A stretch of 35,914 nucleotides of DNA, from positions 1-35,914 of the forward strand of contig JAAOYF010000049.1 of assembly GCA_018221205.1 (NCBI GenBank). Direction: 5' to 3'. A program made the translations under genes and the position numbers. Below the pieces are notes generated by a model. It had not been told where the DNA came from. It ran no database searches and worked only from the letters and a program-made list of their open reading frames with translations. Source of the stretch: Candidatus Woesearchaeota archaeon. GTDB lineage: Archaea; Nanobdellota; Nanobdellia; Woesearchaeales; WJIZ01. Below, in pieces: positions 16,425-24,812 of this stretch (the stretch's first letter is position 1; every line of letters begins with the position of its first letter).

Positions 16425-17254
16425 TGCCACGACATCTAAAAGAGCTGTTAAAGAAGGATCTGACAAAAAAGGAGCTAGAGATGATGCCAACAAGCTTCGA
16501 TCTTGTCGGTGATATACTTATCTTCGCAGACTTTCCTAAAGAACTGATAAAAAAAGAGAAGAAGATAGCAAAAAAAGTCCTAGATAATCTTCCTCAAGTA
16601 AAAGTAGTCTGCAAAAAAGCAAAACAATATTCCGGAACATTCAGAACTCCTAAATTGAAGATCCTTGCAGGACAGAAAAGAAAAGAGACAACACATACAG
16701 AGAACAACATCCGCGTTTTATTAGATGCTGAAAAAGTCTATTTCTCTCCAAGATTAGGTCACGAGAGAGAAAGGATAAGCAAACGAGTAAAGAAAGACGA
16801 ATCAGTATTGGTCATGTTCTCTGGCTGCGCAGTCTATCCGATAAATATAGCAAAAAACACCAAAGCAAAAGAGATTATCGGCATAGAGATCAATCCCATT
16901 GCCCATAAATACGGATTAAAGAATCTCACCCTGAACAAAACAAAGAATATTTCATTGTACAAAGGCGATGTCAATGATATCCTCCCAAAAATAAGGAAAA
17001 AATTTGATCGGGTGCTGATGCCTCTGCCCAAAAGCGCAGAAGAGTATTTAGATATCGCACTAAAAAAACTGAAGAAAGGAGGGATGTTGCATTTCTATGA
17101 CTTCCTGCATGAGAATGAGTTCAAAGACGCAGAGAAGAAAGTCAAATCAGCCTGCAAAAAGAATAAGCGTTCTTGCAGGATTATTTCTTTGGTCAGATGC
17201 GGACAGTTCGGCCCTGCGAAGTTCAGAGTTTGTCTGGATGCACAGATAAAGTAA
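16424..17254 (+). CDS. Trm5-like tRNA (guanine-37-N1) methyltransferase
   Basis: Probably methylates G37 next to the anticodon to prevent frameshifting. The 276-aa sequence carries Trm5 landmarks: SFDLVGDI, DNLPQVKVV, YSGTFRTPK and VYFSPRLGHER. The SAM motif is MFSGCAVYPI, followed by IGIEINPIAHKYG and VLMPLPKSAEEYL. It is shorter than the roughly 330 residues of standard Trm5b and lacks the N-terminal D1 region that recognises the tRNA elbow. Several G-rich positions of the SAM loop are altered (SGCAVYP where AGVGPF is common). It is translationally coupled to FEN1. Specificity is inferred. Confidence 0.85.
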   Translation: MPRHLKELLKKDLTKKELEMMPTSFDLVGDILIFADFPKELIKKEKKIAKKVLDNLPQVKVVCKKAKQYSGTFRTPKLKILAGQKRKETTHTENNIRVLLDAEKVYFSPRLGHERERISKRVKKDESVLVMFSGCAVYPINIAKNTKAKEIIGIEINPIAHKYGLKNLTLNKTKNISLYKGDVNDILPKIRKKFDRVLMPLPKSAEEYLDIALKKLKKGGMLHFYDFLHENEFKDAEKKVKSACKKNKRSCRIISLVRCGQFGPAKFRVCLDAQIK

Positions 17255-17345
17255 GTGTGCTCAGCAGTTACTTCCGTATGCCAAAAGGCAATGGTGTTCA
17301 CTTCATCATCGCACACACCAGAGAATGATAATCTGATATAAAAAG

Positions 17346-18488
17346 CTATCCAAACATCCGAAGATATTCTTCCCTATGCAGCTCTTCTTCTCTCTTCACC
17401 TTAATGACCGCATCTAAGAAATCTTTTCTTTTCACCTGAGACCTATTGTCTCTGATGGCAAAATAACCTGATTCAGTGCACACTGCTTTTATCTCTGCTC
17501 CAGAAAACTCATCCATCTTCTCAAGCAGGACATTCACATCAATGTCGCTATTGAGATTCATATTTTTGGTATGGATCTTGAATATCTCCAATCGTCCTTT
17601 CTTATCAGGATTAGGGACACGGATTAATCTATCCAGACGGCCGGGCCGTATGACAGCAGGATCCAGGATATCTTTTCGATTGGTGGCGCCTATAATCTTT
17701 ACATTATCAAGAGACTTGAAGCCGTCTATCTCAGCAAGAAGCTGCATGAATGTCCTGTTTGCCTCTCTCTCACCAGAAGTGCCCACTTCCATTCGTTTAG
17801 CAGCAAGACTGTCGAGCTCATCGATGAATACGATGCTTGGAGCTTTCTTCCGCGCCAATTCAAAGATCTCTTTGACTAATTTCGCTCCCTCGCCGATGAA
17901 TTTCTGGACAAGCTCGCTCCCGACAACTTCGATGAACGTTGAATGTGTTGAAGCAGCGACAGCTTTCGCCAATAAGGTCTTTCCTGTTCCAGGAGGACCA
18001 TAGAGTAGAATCCCTTTTGGAGGAGTGATGCCTACTTTCTTGAACAGTTCAGGCTTTTTCAAGGGCAGTTCAATGACCTCTTTGATCTCCCGCTCCTGTT
18101 CCTTCAGGCCGCCGATCGCATCCCATTTCACTTTAGGCTTCTCCACAATGACAAATTTCTCGACATTGAATTTCTTTGACGTATCGATAGTCTTGACAAT
18201 ATTCAGGTTCTTCTGGTCGCATAACACTCCATCACCGACTTTCAATTTCAGTGATTTGTCAAAGTTGACATAGAACTGGTTGCCGTTAGGGATACGGATG
18301 ACAGCATTCTCCTTGACAATGTCCATCACTTCGCAGACCATCAGTGGAGGAAGCTTAAGACGATCAATCTCTTCCTTCAGTTTGTTGATCGTTTCCTTCA
18401 ACATACGATTTTCTTCTTCAAGAAGTGTAGAAGCAGAAGTGTAGCTATACAGCACCGAGTCGATGATGTTCTTATCCTTCGTCGTCAT
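17346..18488 (-). CDS. pan: Proteasome-activating nucleotidase (PAN)
   Basis: AAA+ unfoldase that feeds proteins into the 20S proteasome. The 380-aa protein has an N-terminal coiled coil (about 15-45), an OB domain (about 48-105), Walker A GPPGTGKT (164-171), Walker B IVFIDELD (219-226) and arginine residues in RPGRLDR. The C-terminus is M-F-G, a variant of the Hb-Y-X docking motif with Phe for Tyr. The ATG at 18488 is 26 nt from a TATA element (18511-18518), so PAN has its own promoter. It sits behind three peptidase genes on the same strand, which fits a protein-degradation block. Confidence 0.94.
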   Translation of the reverse strand: MTTKDKNIIDSVLYSYTSASTLLEEENRMLKETINKLKEEIDRLKLPPLMVCEVMDIVKENAVIRIPNGNQFYVNFDKSLKLKVGDGVLCDQKNLNIVKTIDTSKKFNVEKFVIVEKPKVKWDAIGGLKEQEREIKEVIELPLKKPELFKKVGITPPKGILLYGPPGTGKTLLAKAVAASTHSTFIEVVGSELVQKFIGEGAKLVKEIFELARKKAPSIVFIDELDSLAAKRMEVGTSGEREANRTFMQLLAEIDGFKSLDNVKIIGATNRKDILDPAVIRPGRLDRLIRVPNPDKKGRLEIFKIHTKNMNLNSDIDVNVLLEKMDEFSGAEIKAVCTESGYFAIRDNRSQVKRKDFLDAVIKVKREEELHREEYLRMFG

Positions 18489-18524
18489 TGTGATGGGTTA
18501 GTTAGTTACCATTTAAATAGATTG

Positions 18525-19517
18525 TCATAATAGTTTTCCTTTCTTCATGACTAATTTCTTATCAAAATAAATATCCGGCCGCGTAATAACACAGTCGATA
18601 TGCAGCGGAACATTCACTGTTCCGCCAAAACCGATATTATTGCCAAGGGCGATATGGCAAGTACCATATACTTTCTCATCTTCAAGGACAATGCCGGTGA
18701 CTTTTGCTTTTCTGTTCAGCCCAATACCAAGTTCTGCGATATTACGTGCCTTTCGTCCTACTTTATCAAGCACCTTTTCGATCTGAGGAGGTTTCTTCCC
18801 ATCAGTCACCTTCTTCAAGAATCCATTCTCGACGAAAAAGATCAACGGATGCCCCGTCTTTCCGAAGCCCGCAATGCTACCATCAACAACAAACACACCA
18901 GAAGCAGTTCCTTCGACAGGTGCGATGAAAGCTTCTCCTTCAGGCAGATTGCCCCAATAACCTTTTTTATCAAAGATTCCGGCTTTAAGGCCGTGCGCTT
19001 TCCTTCCTTTGACACTGAAACCGAAATCAGTGCCGAAAGATGTTTTTATCCTTACAGTCTTTGCTTTGTCGAGCTTCTTTCCCAGCTTCAACGTATCTTG
19101 CTTTAATCTTTTATAATCAATATCAATGCTTCTTTTCAGGATATCCCCAGTGATCATCGGCATCGACGCAATCCGTATGCCTTTCTTGGTCATATCTCTC
19201 CGTGCTTTTGTATGCGATAGAGAAAAACTGGTGATAAAGAGGGCAACCTTATACTTCTTCATCTCCTTGCTTGCTTTCAGAGGGGGCTCCTGCCCATTGA
19301 CCTTAGCGAGAGGGATTTTTAACAGCTCAACACTATCAGAGAACAGCAATCCGATCTTCTTGAAACGTTTAGCTAATCTCTCTTTTCTGACATCATAGAC
19401 AATAACAACACTCTCTTGTTGCTTCACTCCAAGGTTCTTCGAGTAAACAATAGAAATAGCCTTGTCTAGTTTAGATAACAAACTTCCCTTTCTTATGTAT
19501 CCAGTGTCTCTTGCCAT
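18525..19517 (-). CDS. M29-family aminopeptidase-like protein, short form
   Basis: Resembles thermophilic M29 (AmpS/AmpT-type) metallo-aminopeptidases that release N-terminal amino acids. Candidate metal ligands are all present: Glu in LPEGEAF (about 195), Glu in IAELGIG (about 262), His in CHIALG (about 288), and His and Asp in PLHIDCV (306, 308). At about 330 aa it is shorter than the usual 400, mainly at the N-terminus. The start is uncertain: ATG 19532, ATG 19517 and TTG 19481 all lie inside the end of the upstream paralogue. The block is co-directional with PAN and two other peptidase genes. Confidence 0.8.
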   Translation of the reverse strand: MARDTGYIRKGSLLSKLDKAISIVYSKNLGVKQQESVVIVYDVRKERLAKRFKKIGLLFSDSVELLKIPLAKVNGQEPPLKASKEMKKYKVALFITSFSLSHTKARRDMTKKGIRIASMPMITGDILKRSIDIDYKRLKQDTLKLGKKLDKAKTVRIKTSFGTDFGFSVKGRKAHGLKAGIFDKKGYWGNLPEGEAFIAPVEGTASGVFVVDGSIAGFGKTGHPLIFFVENGFLKKVTDGKKPPQIEKVLDKVGRKARNIAELGIGLNRKAKVTGIVLEDEKVYGTCHIALGNNIGFGGTVNVPLHIDCVITRPDIYFDKKLVMKKGKLL

Positions 19518-21228
19518 TCTTTTCAATGCCATAGATGTCCAGTTGTTGTCTTGGCGCGTTGATCACGATGTCTGTATGGTAAACGCTTGCCCTATCAGGC
19601 TCAAAACCGCTTCCCAACGCAATATGGATCATATGCGCAATCTTCTCGTTCACGATGAGATAATTGCACAGCTCTGCTTTGGGATTGGTATTGATCGCAA
19701 ATTCACCGATGTTCATGAAATTTTTCTTCTGTATCTCAATGATTTCTCGCGGGAGAGATTTATTCTTCTCCTGCTTGCGCAACGCCTTCATGCCCTCGTT
19801 GCGCTTGTCTTGAAATTTTTTGAGAATATCACTTGGACCATCAACTATCTTATAAGTGTTTCCCTTGCAGTTCACGACTATGGGCCTCTTAGTATCTAAC
19901 CGATAGCTCTGGTCTAGGCTGATGACAACATCACCGATGAACTGTCCCTTGACATATTCTGGTGTGACAAACCCCTCGCCGCCAGGAATATTTGCCATCG
20001 TTCCTGCTTTGATGCCTTTCTTCAGTAATTTTGGCTGGATCAGATGTCTGGTAGCCACATCACTTCCCCGGAAATATCTCCTACCGTGCTTTCCGACAAG
20101 GCCGACCTTCAGATCTGTCTGATATTTTCCGAACTTCTTTCCTTTGACAATGATATACTCGCTCTTATCCCCGATGTTCCTGATTTTCCAATCTCGCTTG
20201 GCCATAGCAAGCCAATCTATAAAACTGGTCTTGATGAAGATATCGATAGGAAGGGTTTCAGTAAATGCAATCCGAGACAAAGGCTTTCGAGGATCTAACC
20301 TCGTCTGAGGATCAAAATCAAGCTTGAACATCATCCGTGCCGGACTGCTCCACCTTGTCTTATTCCCAGGAGCAGGATAACCGACATATTCTCCAAAGAT
20401 ATGCTTGCCCCGATATCCTTTTCCGCGTGTACCGAAGACAGCACTGGCAACCTCCATCCTGTTGATCCGTAACAACGAAGATAGCATATTGAATTTCTTA
20501 AATATCAATTCATCACTCTGTTTCGAAAGCTCACAACCAAGCAGCGTAGTCTTTAACTCTGACACGCGCTCAGCATCATCAAGCTGTGTCTTCCGCGCAG
20601 ATGACGCAGCCATACTTATTTTATGCTTCCTAACAGCACGCATCATCGCATAACAGATCTGGAAATTATCAAGATAATCTTCGACAGGCAAACCCAATTC
20701 AGCTTTCTTCCTGAGCAGGGTGAAGCCGATACTCACCCTTTCCTTTTTCTTTAGGTCATACACTTGCTTGAAGACAACTTTTCCTGTCTTCACCAGATCC
20801 TTTTGCCTATATTCTTTCATCCAGGACATATCAAAAGGCAATGTTCCCGAGAAACCGTTTTTTCCAGCCCTCAGCACAATTTCCGGAGCTTTGAAGATCC
20901 GCCCCAATTCTCCTTTACATAATCCATCTGCAAGCAAGATAAATTCTTTCAGGGCCTTTGTTTTCTTGTTTTTAACGCCTTTCTGCAGATTATTATAGGT
21001 TTTCCACACTTCTTCCAACACAGCCAGGCTGCCGGATCTTCCTTTATACACAAAAACAGAGATATCTCCACCCAGTTCATCGACTGCCTGAGAAAGTGGA
21101 GCAAGAGAATAATATGCTTTCTTCTGATCAAGGCCAAGACTGACTAAAACAGATTTTCCTTTTATCTTGCCGAGAGATTTCTTATAGCGCTCAACAACCT
21201 TCTGCAGCTTTTTCAGATCATATCTCAT
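19471..21228 (-). CDS. M29-family aminopeptidase-like protein, long form
   Basis: A 585-aa paralogue of the next gene. The C-terminal half (about 380-570) carries the M29-like ligands: E418 in IPGGEGFVTPE, E509 in NIGEFAIN, H535 in MIHIALG, and H551 and D553 in VYHTDIVI. The N-terminal 300 residues are an extension without an obvious domain, although a Rossmann-like strand (KSVLVSLGLD) is visible near 25. Its start overlaps the M24 stop as ATGA, and its end overlaps the short paralogue. Activity is inferred from retained ligands; substrate preference is unknown. Confidence 0.75.
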   Translation of the reverse strand: MRYDLKKLQKVVERYKKSLGKIKGKSVLVSLGLDQKKAYYSLAPLSQAVDELGGDISVFVYKGRSGSLAVLEEVWKTYNNLQKGVKNKKTKALKEFILLADGLCKGELGRIFKAPEIVLRAGKNGFSGTLPFDMSWMKEYRQKDLVKTGKVVFKQVYDLKKKERVSIGFTLLRKKAELGLPVEDYLDNFQICYAMMRAVRKHKISMAASSARKTQLDDAERVSELKTTLLGCELSKQSDELIFKKFNMLSSLLRINRMEVASAVFGTRGKGYRGKHIFGEYVGYPAPGNKTRWSSPARMMFKLDFDPQTRLDPRKPLSRIAFTETLPIDIFIKTSFIDWLAMAKRDWKIRNIGDKSEYIIVKGKKFGKYQTDLKVGLVGKHGRRYFRGSDVATRHLIQPKLLKKGIKAGTMANIPGGEGFVTPEYVKGQFIGDVVISLDQSYRLDTKRPIVVNCKGNTYKIVDGPSDILKKFQDKRNEGMKALRKQEKNKSLPREIIEIQKKNFMNIGEFAINTNPKAELCNYLIVNEKIAHMIHIALGSGFEPDRASVYHTDIVINAPRQQLDIYGIEKNGKRHWIHKKGKFVI

Positions 21229-22289
21229 TTTACAATCAATTTTTTTGGAGTCTTCGTTAGAATTCTTAATCTTCCTTTCTCCATGACAATACTATCTTCG
21301 ATGCGCATGCCGAATTTTCCAGGAACATAGATGCCAGGTTCGACAGTGAACACCATATTATTCTCAAAACTATCTTTAGAGGCAGGCAAGAGATTAGGCC
21401 ATTCATGTATCTGCAAACCAATGCCATGCCCCAGGCCATGAGTAAAATATTTACCATATGTTCCTAACAGACTGACAGTCTCCTCAAAACTTTTGGTGCA
21501 TCTCTTTCCGAGCTTGATATCCATGATGACCTTTTTCTGTGTCTCCAAGAGAAGTGAATACACTTTTTTCTCCTGCTGAGAAGGCTTTCCGAGATAGATT
21601 GTCCGGGTCATATCAGCATGATATCCTTTGTACTTGATACCAAAGTCAATGACGAGAAAACCTTTCCGCAACGAAATATTCTTTGCCTCATAATGGGGCA
21701 TCGAAGCACCTTTTCCGCTGGCAACAATAGGTTTGAACGCAAGCTCACAGCCTTGTTTGATCGTCTCCACATGCAAAAATTGTTCAACTTCTTTCTCAGT
21801 CTTGAAGGTCCGTATTCGAGATATACATTTCTGCAGTATCTTATCAGTAAGAGAACATGCTTTCCCCAAAATCTTAATCTCTTCCTTGGATTTTATCCTT
21901 CTGATCCTGACACAGTCCAGAGCAATATCTTTTACTCTGCCTTTGATATATTTCTTCAATGATCGATAGACAGCCAAGTTCATATCAACTCTTGATATGC
22001 CTAAGGTTTTCACACGAATCCTCCTTTTACGCAGGACTTCCTTGAGAAAATCAAATAATCTTTTGCCTTTCTTCCATTTCATCACCCTAACTTTTGAATC
22101 TTGCTTGGCCCGTTCATATTCCATTTCAGGAACTAAAAGAAAAGAAGGTTTGTTCCGAGGAACAACCAAGCAACCCATCCCCCGATAACCAGAGAGATAG
22201 TATTGATTTTTATCATAATAATCAGAATCAAATGTGCAGAACAATGCGATATCGATCTTTTTTTCCTGCAGCACCTTCTTAATGTTCAT
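21225..22289 (-). CDS. M24-family Xaa-Pro dipeptidase/aminopeptidase
   Basis: Metallopeptidase of the pita-bread fold that removes residues next to proline. With the ATG at 22289 it has 354 aa; the frame extends to 22376, but a TATA-like TTTTTAAAG lies 26 nt before 22289 and the extension overlaps the TyrRS end. The N-terminal creatinase-like domain spans 1-135. All five dinuclear metal ligands are present: D215 (VIDFG), D226 (HADMTR), H288 (HGLGHGIG), E317 (VEPGIY) and E331 (RIEDS). It is the first gene of a coupled peptidase set with the two M29-like genes. Confidence 0.9.
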   Translation of the reverse strand: MNIKKVLQEKKIDIALFCTFDSDYYDKNQYYLSGYRGMGCLVVPRNKPSFLLVPEMEYERAKQDSKVRVMKWKKGKRLFDFLKEVLRKRRIRVKTLGISRVDMNLAVYRSLKKYIKGRVKDIALDCVRIRRIKSKEEIKILGKACSLTDKILQKCISRIRTFKTEKEVEQFLHVETIKQGCELAFKPIVASGKGASMPHYEAKNISLRKGFLVIDFGIKYKGYHADMTRTIYLGKPSQQEKKVYSLLLETQKKVIMDIKLGKRCTKSFEETVSLLGTYGKYFTHGLGHGIGLQIHEWPNLLPASKDSFENNMVFTVEPGIYVPGKFGMRIEDSIVMEKGRLRILTKTPKKLIVK

Positions 22290-22320
22290 GGGAAAATAGA
22301 AAGACAGCGCCTTTAAAAAA

Positions 22321-23382
22321 TTACCGTGTAACAGTAAAATGCTTGATCTCTTCAGCAAGCTTCTTGGCAGTTCCACTGTTCAATTTTTTCCGTACAGGCT
22401 CAAGCAACCCATTAAGATAACCTGAAACAGCTTCCTTGACATCCATCGGATGAATTTTTTTGTCAGCAAAAGCCTTCTCCAAATCACCATAGCTCGTAAA
22501 GCTGACATCCCCACCAAACTTAGCAGGCCGCTTGATATCAAAGCTTTTAATTTTTTCAAAGATGATATATTTACAATACTCCAAAATAGGATTATCCTCA
22601 ACAACACCTTCAGGACAGTACGCTTTCTTTATCTTCCGGGAAATCTCATCAGCACTATCACTCATAAAAATAGCAGTATCTGGCTTTGACTTAGACATCT
22701 TCATCTCAATAGCTCGATCAGCTCCTTTCAATCCTTTAGGGGGCTGCCCCAACCCCAGTAACATATGATGGCTCACCACAATAGGCTTCCAATAACCAAG
22801 TTTTGGCCCTAATTCCCGGGCAAGAACATTCACTTTACGCTGATCCATCCCTAATTGGGTGATGTCTGCTTTCAGATGGAAGATATCTGCTGCCTGCATG
22901 CAGGGATAGAGTATCTGAGAAGCTTGCAAAGATTCACTTTCCTTCCTTCCCATGATCTGAGCAGTACGGACAATCCGTTTGATAGTGGAATGCCTGCTCA
23001 CCTGCATGACTTTTTCCCAATATCCTTCCTCTTTGACAAGATCAGAAGCCCAAACAAAGTCAACATGAGAAAGATCCATATCACAGGCCTTCCATACCTC
23101 AATCAAGTACTTACCGACTTTCTGTATATGCTCCAAATTTCCGCTTAGCTTGTTATTTGCCCAGGCATGCCAGTCCGCTATCAGCATCTTGAATGTACAG
23201 CCAGCCTTGATCATCTTGTTGATGTTGATTGCCCGAAGCAGACCCTGTGCAATATGGATATCCACACCAGAAGGCTCAAACCCATCATACGCAACAATCT
23301 CCTTTTTCTTCAAGATCTCTTTAAGTTCATCTTCAGTGAGAATCTCCTCTCCAACTTCCTTAATCAAAGCCATTCTATCCAT
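22321..23382 (-). CDS. tyrS: Tyrosyl-tRNA synthetase
   Basis: Charges tRNA-Tyr. The 353-aa length and sequence are of the archaeal/eukaryotic type. The HIGH-equivalent is HIAQ (43-46), KMSKS is at 228-232, and the tyrosine pocket is suggested by Y32 and the YPCMQAAD segment (159-166). The compact C-terminal anticodon domain is present. ATG 23382 fits a TATA-like TTTTAATAT about 26 nt upstream; a second ATG at 23373 has GGTGAT nine nt upstream, so the start may be three codons later. It is divergent from the PRC-barrel gene. Confidence 0.95.
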   Translation of the reverse strand: MDRMALIKEVGEEILTEDELKEILKKKEIVAYDGFEPSGVDIHIAQGLLRAININKMIKAGCTFKMLIADWHAWANNKLSGNLEHIQKVGKYLIEVWKACDMDLSHVDFVWASDLVKEEGYWEKVMQVSRHSTIKRIVRTAQIMGRKESESLQASQILYPCMQAADIFHLKADITQLGMDQRKVNVLARELGPKLGYWKPIVVSHHMLLGLGQPPKGLKGADRAIEMKMSKSKPDTAIFMSDSADEISRKIKKAYCPEGVVEDNPILEYCKYIIFEKIKSFDIKRPAKFGGDVSFTSYGDLEKAFADKKIHPMDVKEAVSGYLNGLLEPVRKKLNSGTAKKLAEEIKHFTVTR

Positions 23383-23484
23383 ATCACCCTAGAAATATCC
23401 AAGATATTAAAACCTTATGATTGGATTTTGTCCCTACTGGCCAAAAACAAAAGATTTAAATACATCTCACCTCTAAAAACCAGC

Positions 23485-23748
23485 ATGACTGAAGGAGATA
23501 AGAAGTTCGCAAAACAGATTCTGGGCAAGACAGTGGTCTCAAAAACCGGTAAGAAGTTCGGCACAGTTGGGGACATTATTTTCGAGACAAGATCAGGGGA
23601 ATTGATCCATCTTGTATTGGCAACCCCTACAGAATACATCGCGAAATTAGAGCTTGAAAAAGATTCTGAAGGAAAACTATTGATTCCATTCTCATCAGTC
23701 ATCGCTGTCGGCGATTTTGTCGTTGTTTCTGAAGAAGATATTATTTAA
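23485..23748 (+). CDS. PRC-barrel domain protein
   Basis: An 87-aa single-domain protein. The fold is suggested by LGKTVVSKTGKKFGTVGDIIFET and the closing IPFSSVIAVGDFVVV. Archaeal PRC-barrel proteins of this size are common; some act in RNA metabolism or, as CdpB-type proteins, in cell division, and I cannot choose between these. A long open frame reaches back to 23167 but runs over the TyrRS gene; the ATG at 23485 lies 27 nt after the TATA-like ATTTAAATA. Its last codons are part of the 17-bp repeat described next. Confidence 0.85.
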   Translation: MTEGDKKFAKQILGKTVVSKTGKKFGTVGDIIFETRSGELIHLVLATPTEYIAKLELEKDSEGKLLIPFSSVIAVGDFVVVSEEDII

Positions 23749-23823
23749 GTCGTGGGCTTGAGCGAAGCGAAACCCACATTGCGTGCCAACTGAGCGTAAC
23801 CAGTTGGAAGATATTATTTAAGT
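23734..23823. repeat. Hairpin insertion flanked by 17-bp direct repeats
   Basis: GAAGATATTATTTAAGT occurs at 23734-23750 (including the PRC-barrel stop codon) and again exactly at 23807-23823. The 56 bases between hold two hairpins. The first has arms GTGGG (23752-23756) and CCCAC (23773-23777) around GAGCGAAGCG. The second has perfect 7-bp arms CCAACTG (23786-23792) and CAGTTGG (23801-23807). Removing 73 bases restores a continuous junction between the PRC-barrel stop and the rfcS promoter, as expected for insertion of a small mobile or repetitive element with target duplication. Confidence 0.7.
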
Positions 23824-23828
23824 TAACT

Positions 23829-23836
23829 ATTTAAAT
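23829..23836 (+). promoter_or_regulatory. TATA box of rfcS
   Basis: ATTTAAAT is centred 26 nt before the ATG at 23859, giving a leaderless mRNA. The right copy of the 17-bp direct repeat ends only 5 nt upstream of it, so the insertion now replaces the sequence where TFB-recognition elements would be. Confidence 0.5.
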
Positions 23837-23858
23837 CAACTCAGCTTCCTAGAATGCC

Positions 23859-24812
23859 ATGGAACATGCTATTTGGACTGAGAAATACCGTCCTAAAACC
23901 TTCTCAGATATCAAAGGCCAGAAAGAGATAGTAGGCAGAGTGAAGAACTTCGTAGAGCAGAAGAACATGCCTCATTTATTGTTCGCAGGCCCCGCAGGAG
24001 TGGGCAAGACATCTCTAGCGCTCGTTATAGCCAAGCAGCTTTTCGAAGGGCAATGGCACCAGAATTTTCTAGAATTGAATGCATCAGATGAAAGGGGAAT
24101 CGATGTCATCAGGAACAAAGTCAAGGATTTTGCAAGGACAAGGGCAATAGGAGATGTTCCCTTTAAGATCATTTACTTAGATGAATGCGACGCCCTTACG
24201 AAAGAGGCCCAGCAGGCATTGAGGCGAACCATGGAGAATTACACTCAAACGTGCAGATTTGTCTTAGGCTGCAATTATTCAAGCAAGATAATCGACCCTA
24301 TCCAATCAAGATGTGCAGTCTTCAGGTTCAAACCATTAGAGAAAGAAGAACTGCATAAGATAATAGACATAATTGCAAAACAAGAGGACCTAAAAGTTGA
24401 TGAGAAGGCAAAAGCAGCATTGATAGAGGTCTCAGAAGGAGACTGCAGAAAATTAGAGAACATTCTACAAGCGAGTGCAGTCATGGGCAAGCATATAACC
24501 GAAGATACTATCTTCTCCATGGCATCATCTGCCAAACCAAAAGAAGTCATTGACATTCTTAACCTTGCAGTCAGCAATAAATTCGTAGATGCAAGAAACA
24601 AACTCTTAGATACCATGCTTAAGCACGGATTATCAGGATTAGATATCATAAAACAGATGCAGAAAGAAATACTGAATCTAGACTTAGAAGGAAGGAAGCA
24701 ACTAGAACTGATAGCAAAATGCGGCGAAGCCGAGTTCAGAATATCTGAAGGCTCTGATGAGTACCTCCAATTAGAAGCGTTCTTGGCCCAGGTGGCGTTG
24801 ATAAAAAATTAA
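23859..24812 (+). CDS. rfcS: Replication factor C small subunit
   Basis: Clamp-loader ATPase subunit that opens PCNA and places it on primed DNA. The 317-aa protein has Walker A GPAGVGKT (44-51), Walker B LDECD (107-111), the SRC motif (150-152, arginine finger) and a C-terminal collar of helices. A neighbouring ATG at 23854 is out of frame; 23859 gives MEHAIWTEKYRPKTF, the normal RFC box I. No intein is present. The large subunit is not in this window. The stop TAA overlaps that of the convergent lipoprotein gene within TTAA. Confidence 0.96.
   Translation: MEHAIWTEKYRPKTFSDIKGQKEIVGRVKNFVEQKNMPHLLFAGPAGVGKTSLALVIAKQLFEGQWHQNFLELNASDERGIDVIRNKVKDFARTRAIGDVPFKIIYLDECDALTKEAQQALRRTMENYTQTCRFVLGCNYSSKIIDPIQSRCAVFRFKPLEKEELHKIIDIIAKQEDLKVDEKAKAALIEVSEGDCRKLENILQASAVMGKHITEDTIFSMASSAKPKEVIDILNLAVSNKFVDARNKLLDTMLKHGLSGLDIIKQMQKEILNLDLEGRKQLELIAKCGEAEFRISEGSDEYLQLEAFLAQVALIKN

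Noticed and set aside
17255-17345. Possible small RNA between trm5 and pan, with the mini-hairpin TGCCAAAAGGCA and a distant GTGTGC/GCACAC pair
   Set aside because: The stems are 4 and 6 bp with no promoter. It is compatible with chance in a 3' region between convergent genes.
23167-23484. Upstream extension of the PRC-barrel gene
   Set aside because: It would run across the TyrRS start. The TATA box and the ATG at 23485 explain the gene.
23751-23806. tRNA or other structured RNA gene
   Set aside because: It has two hairpins only, no cloverleaf, no conserved tRNA positions, and flanking direct repeats that point to an insertion.
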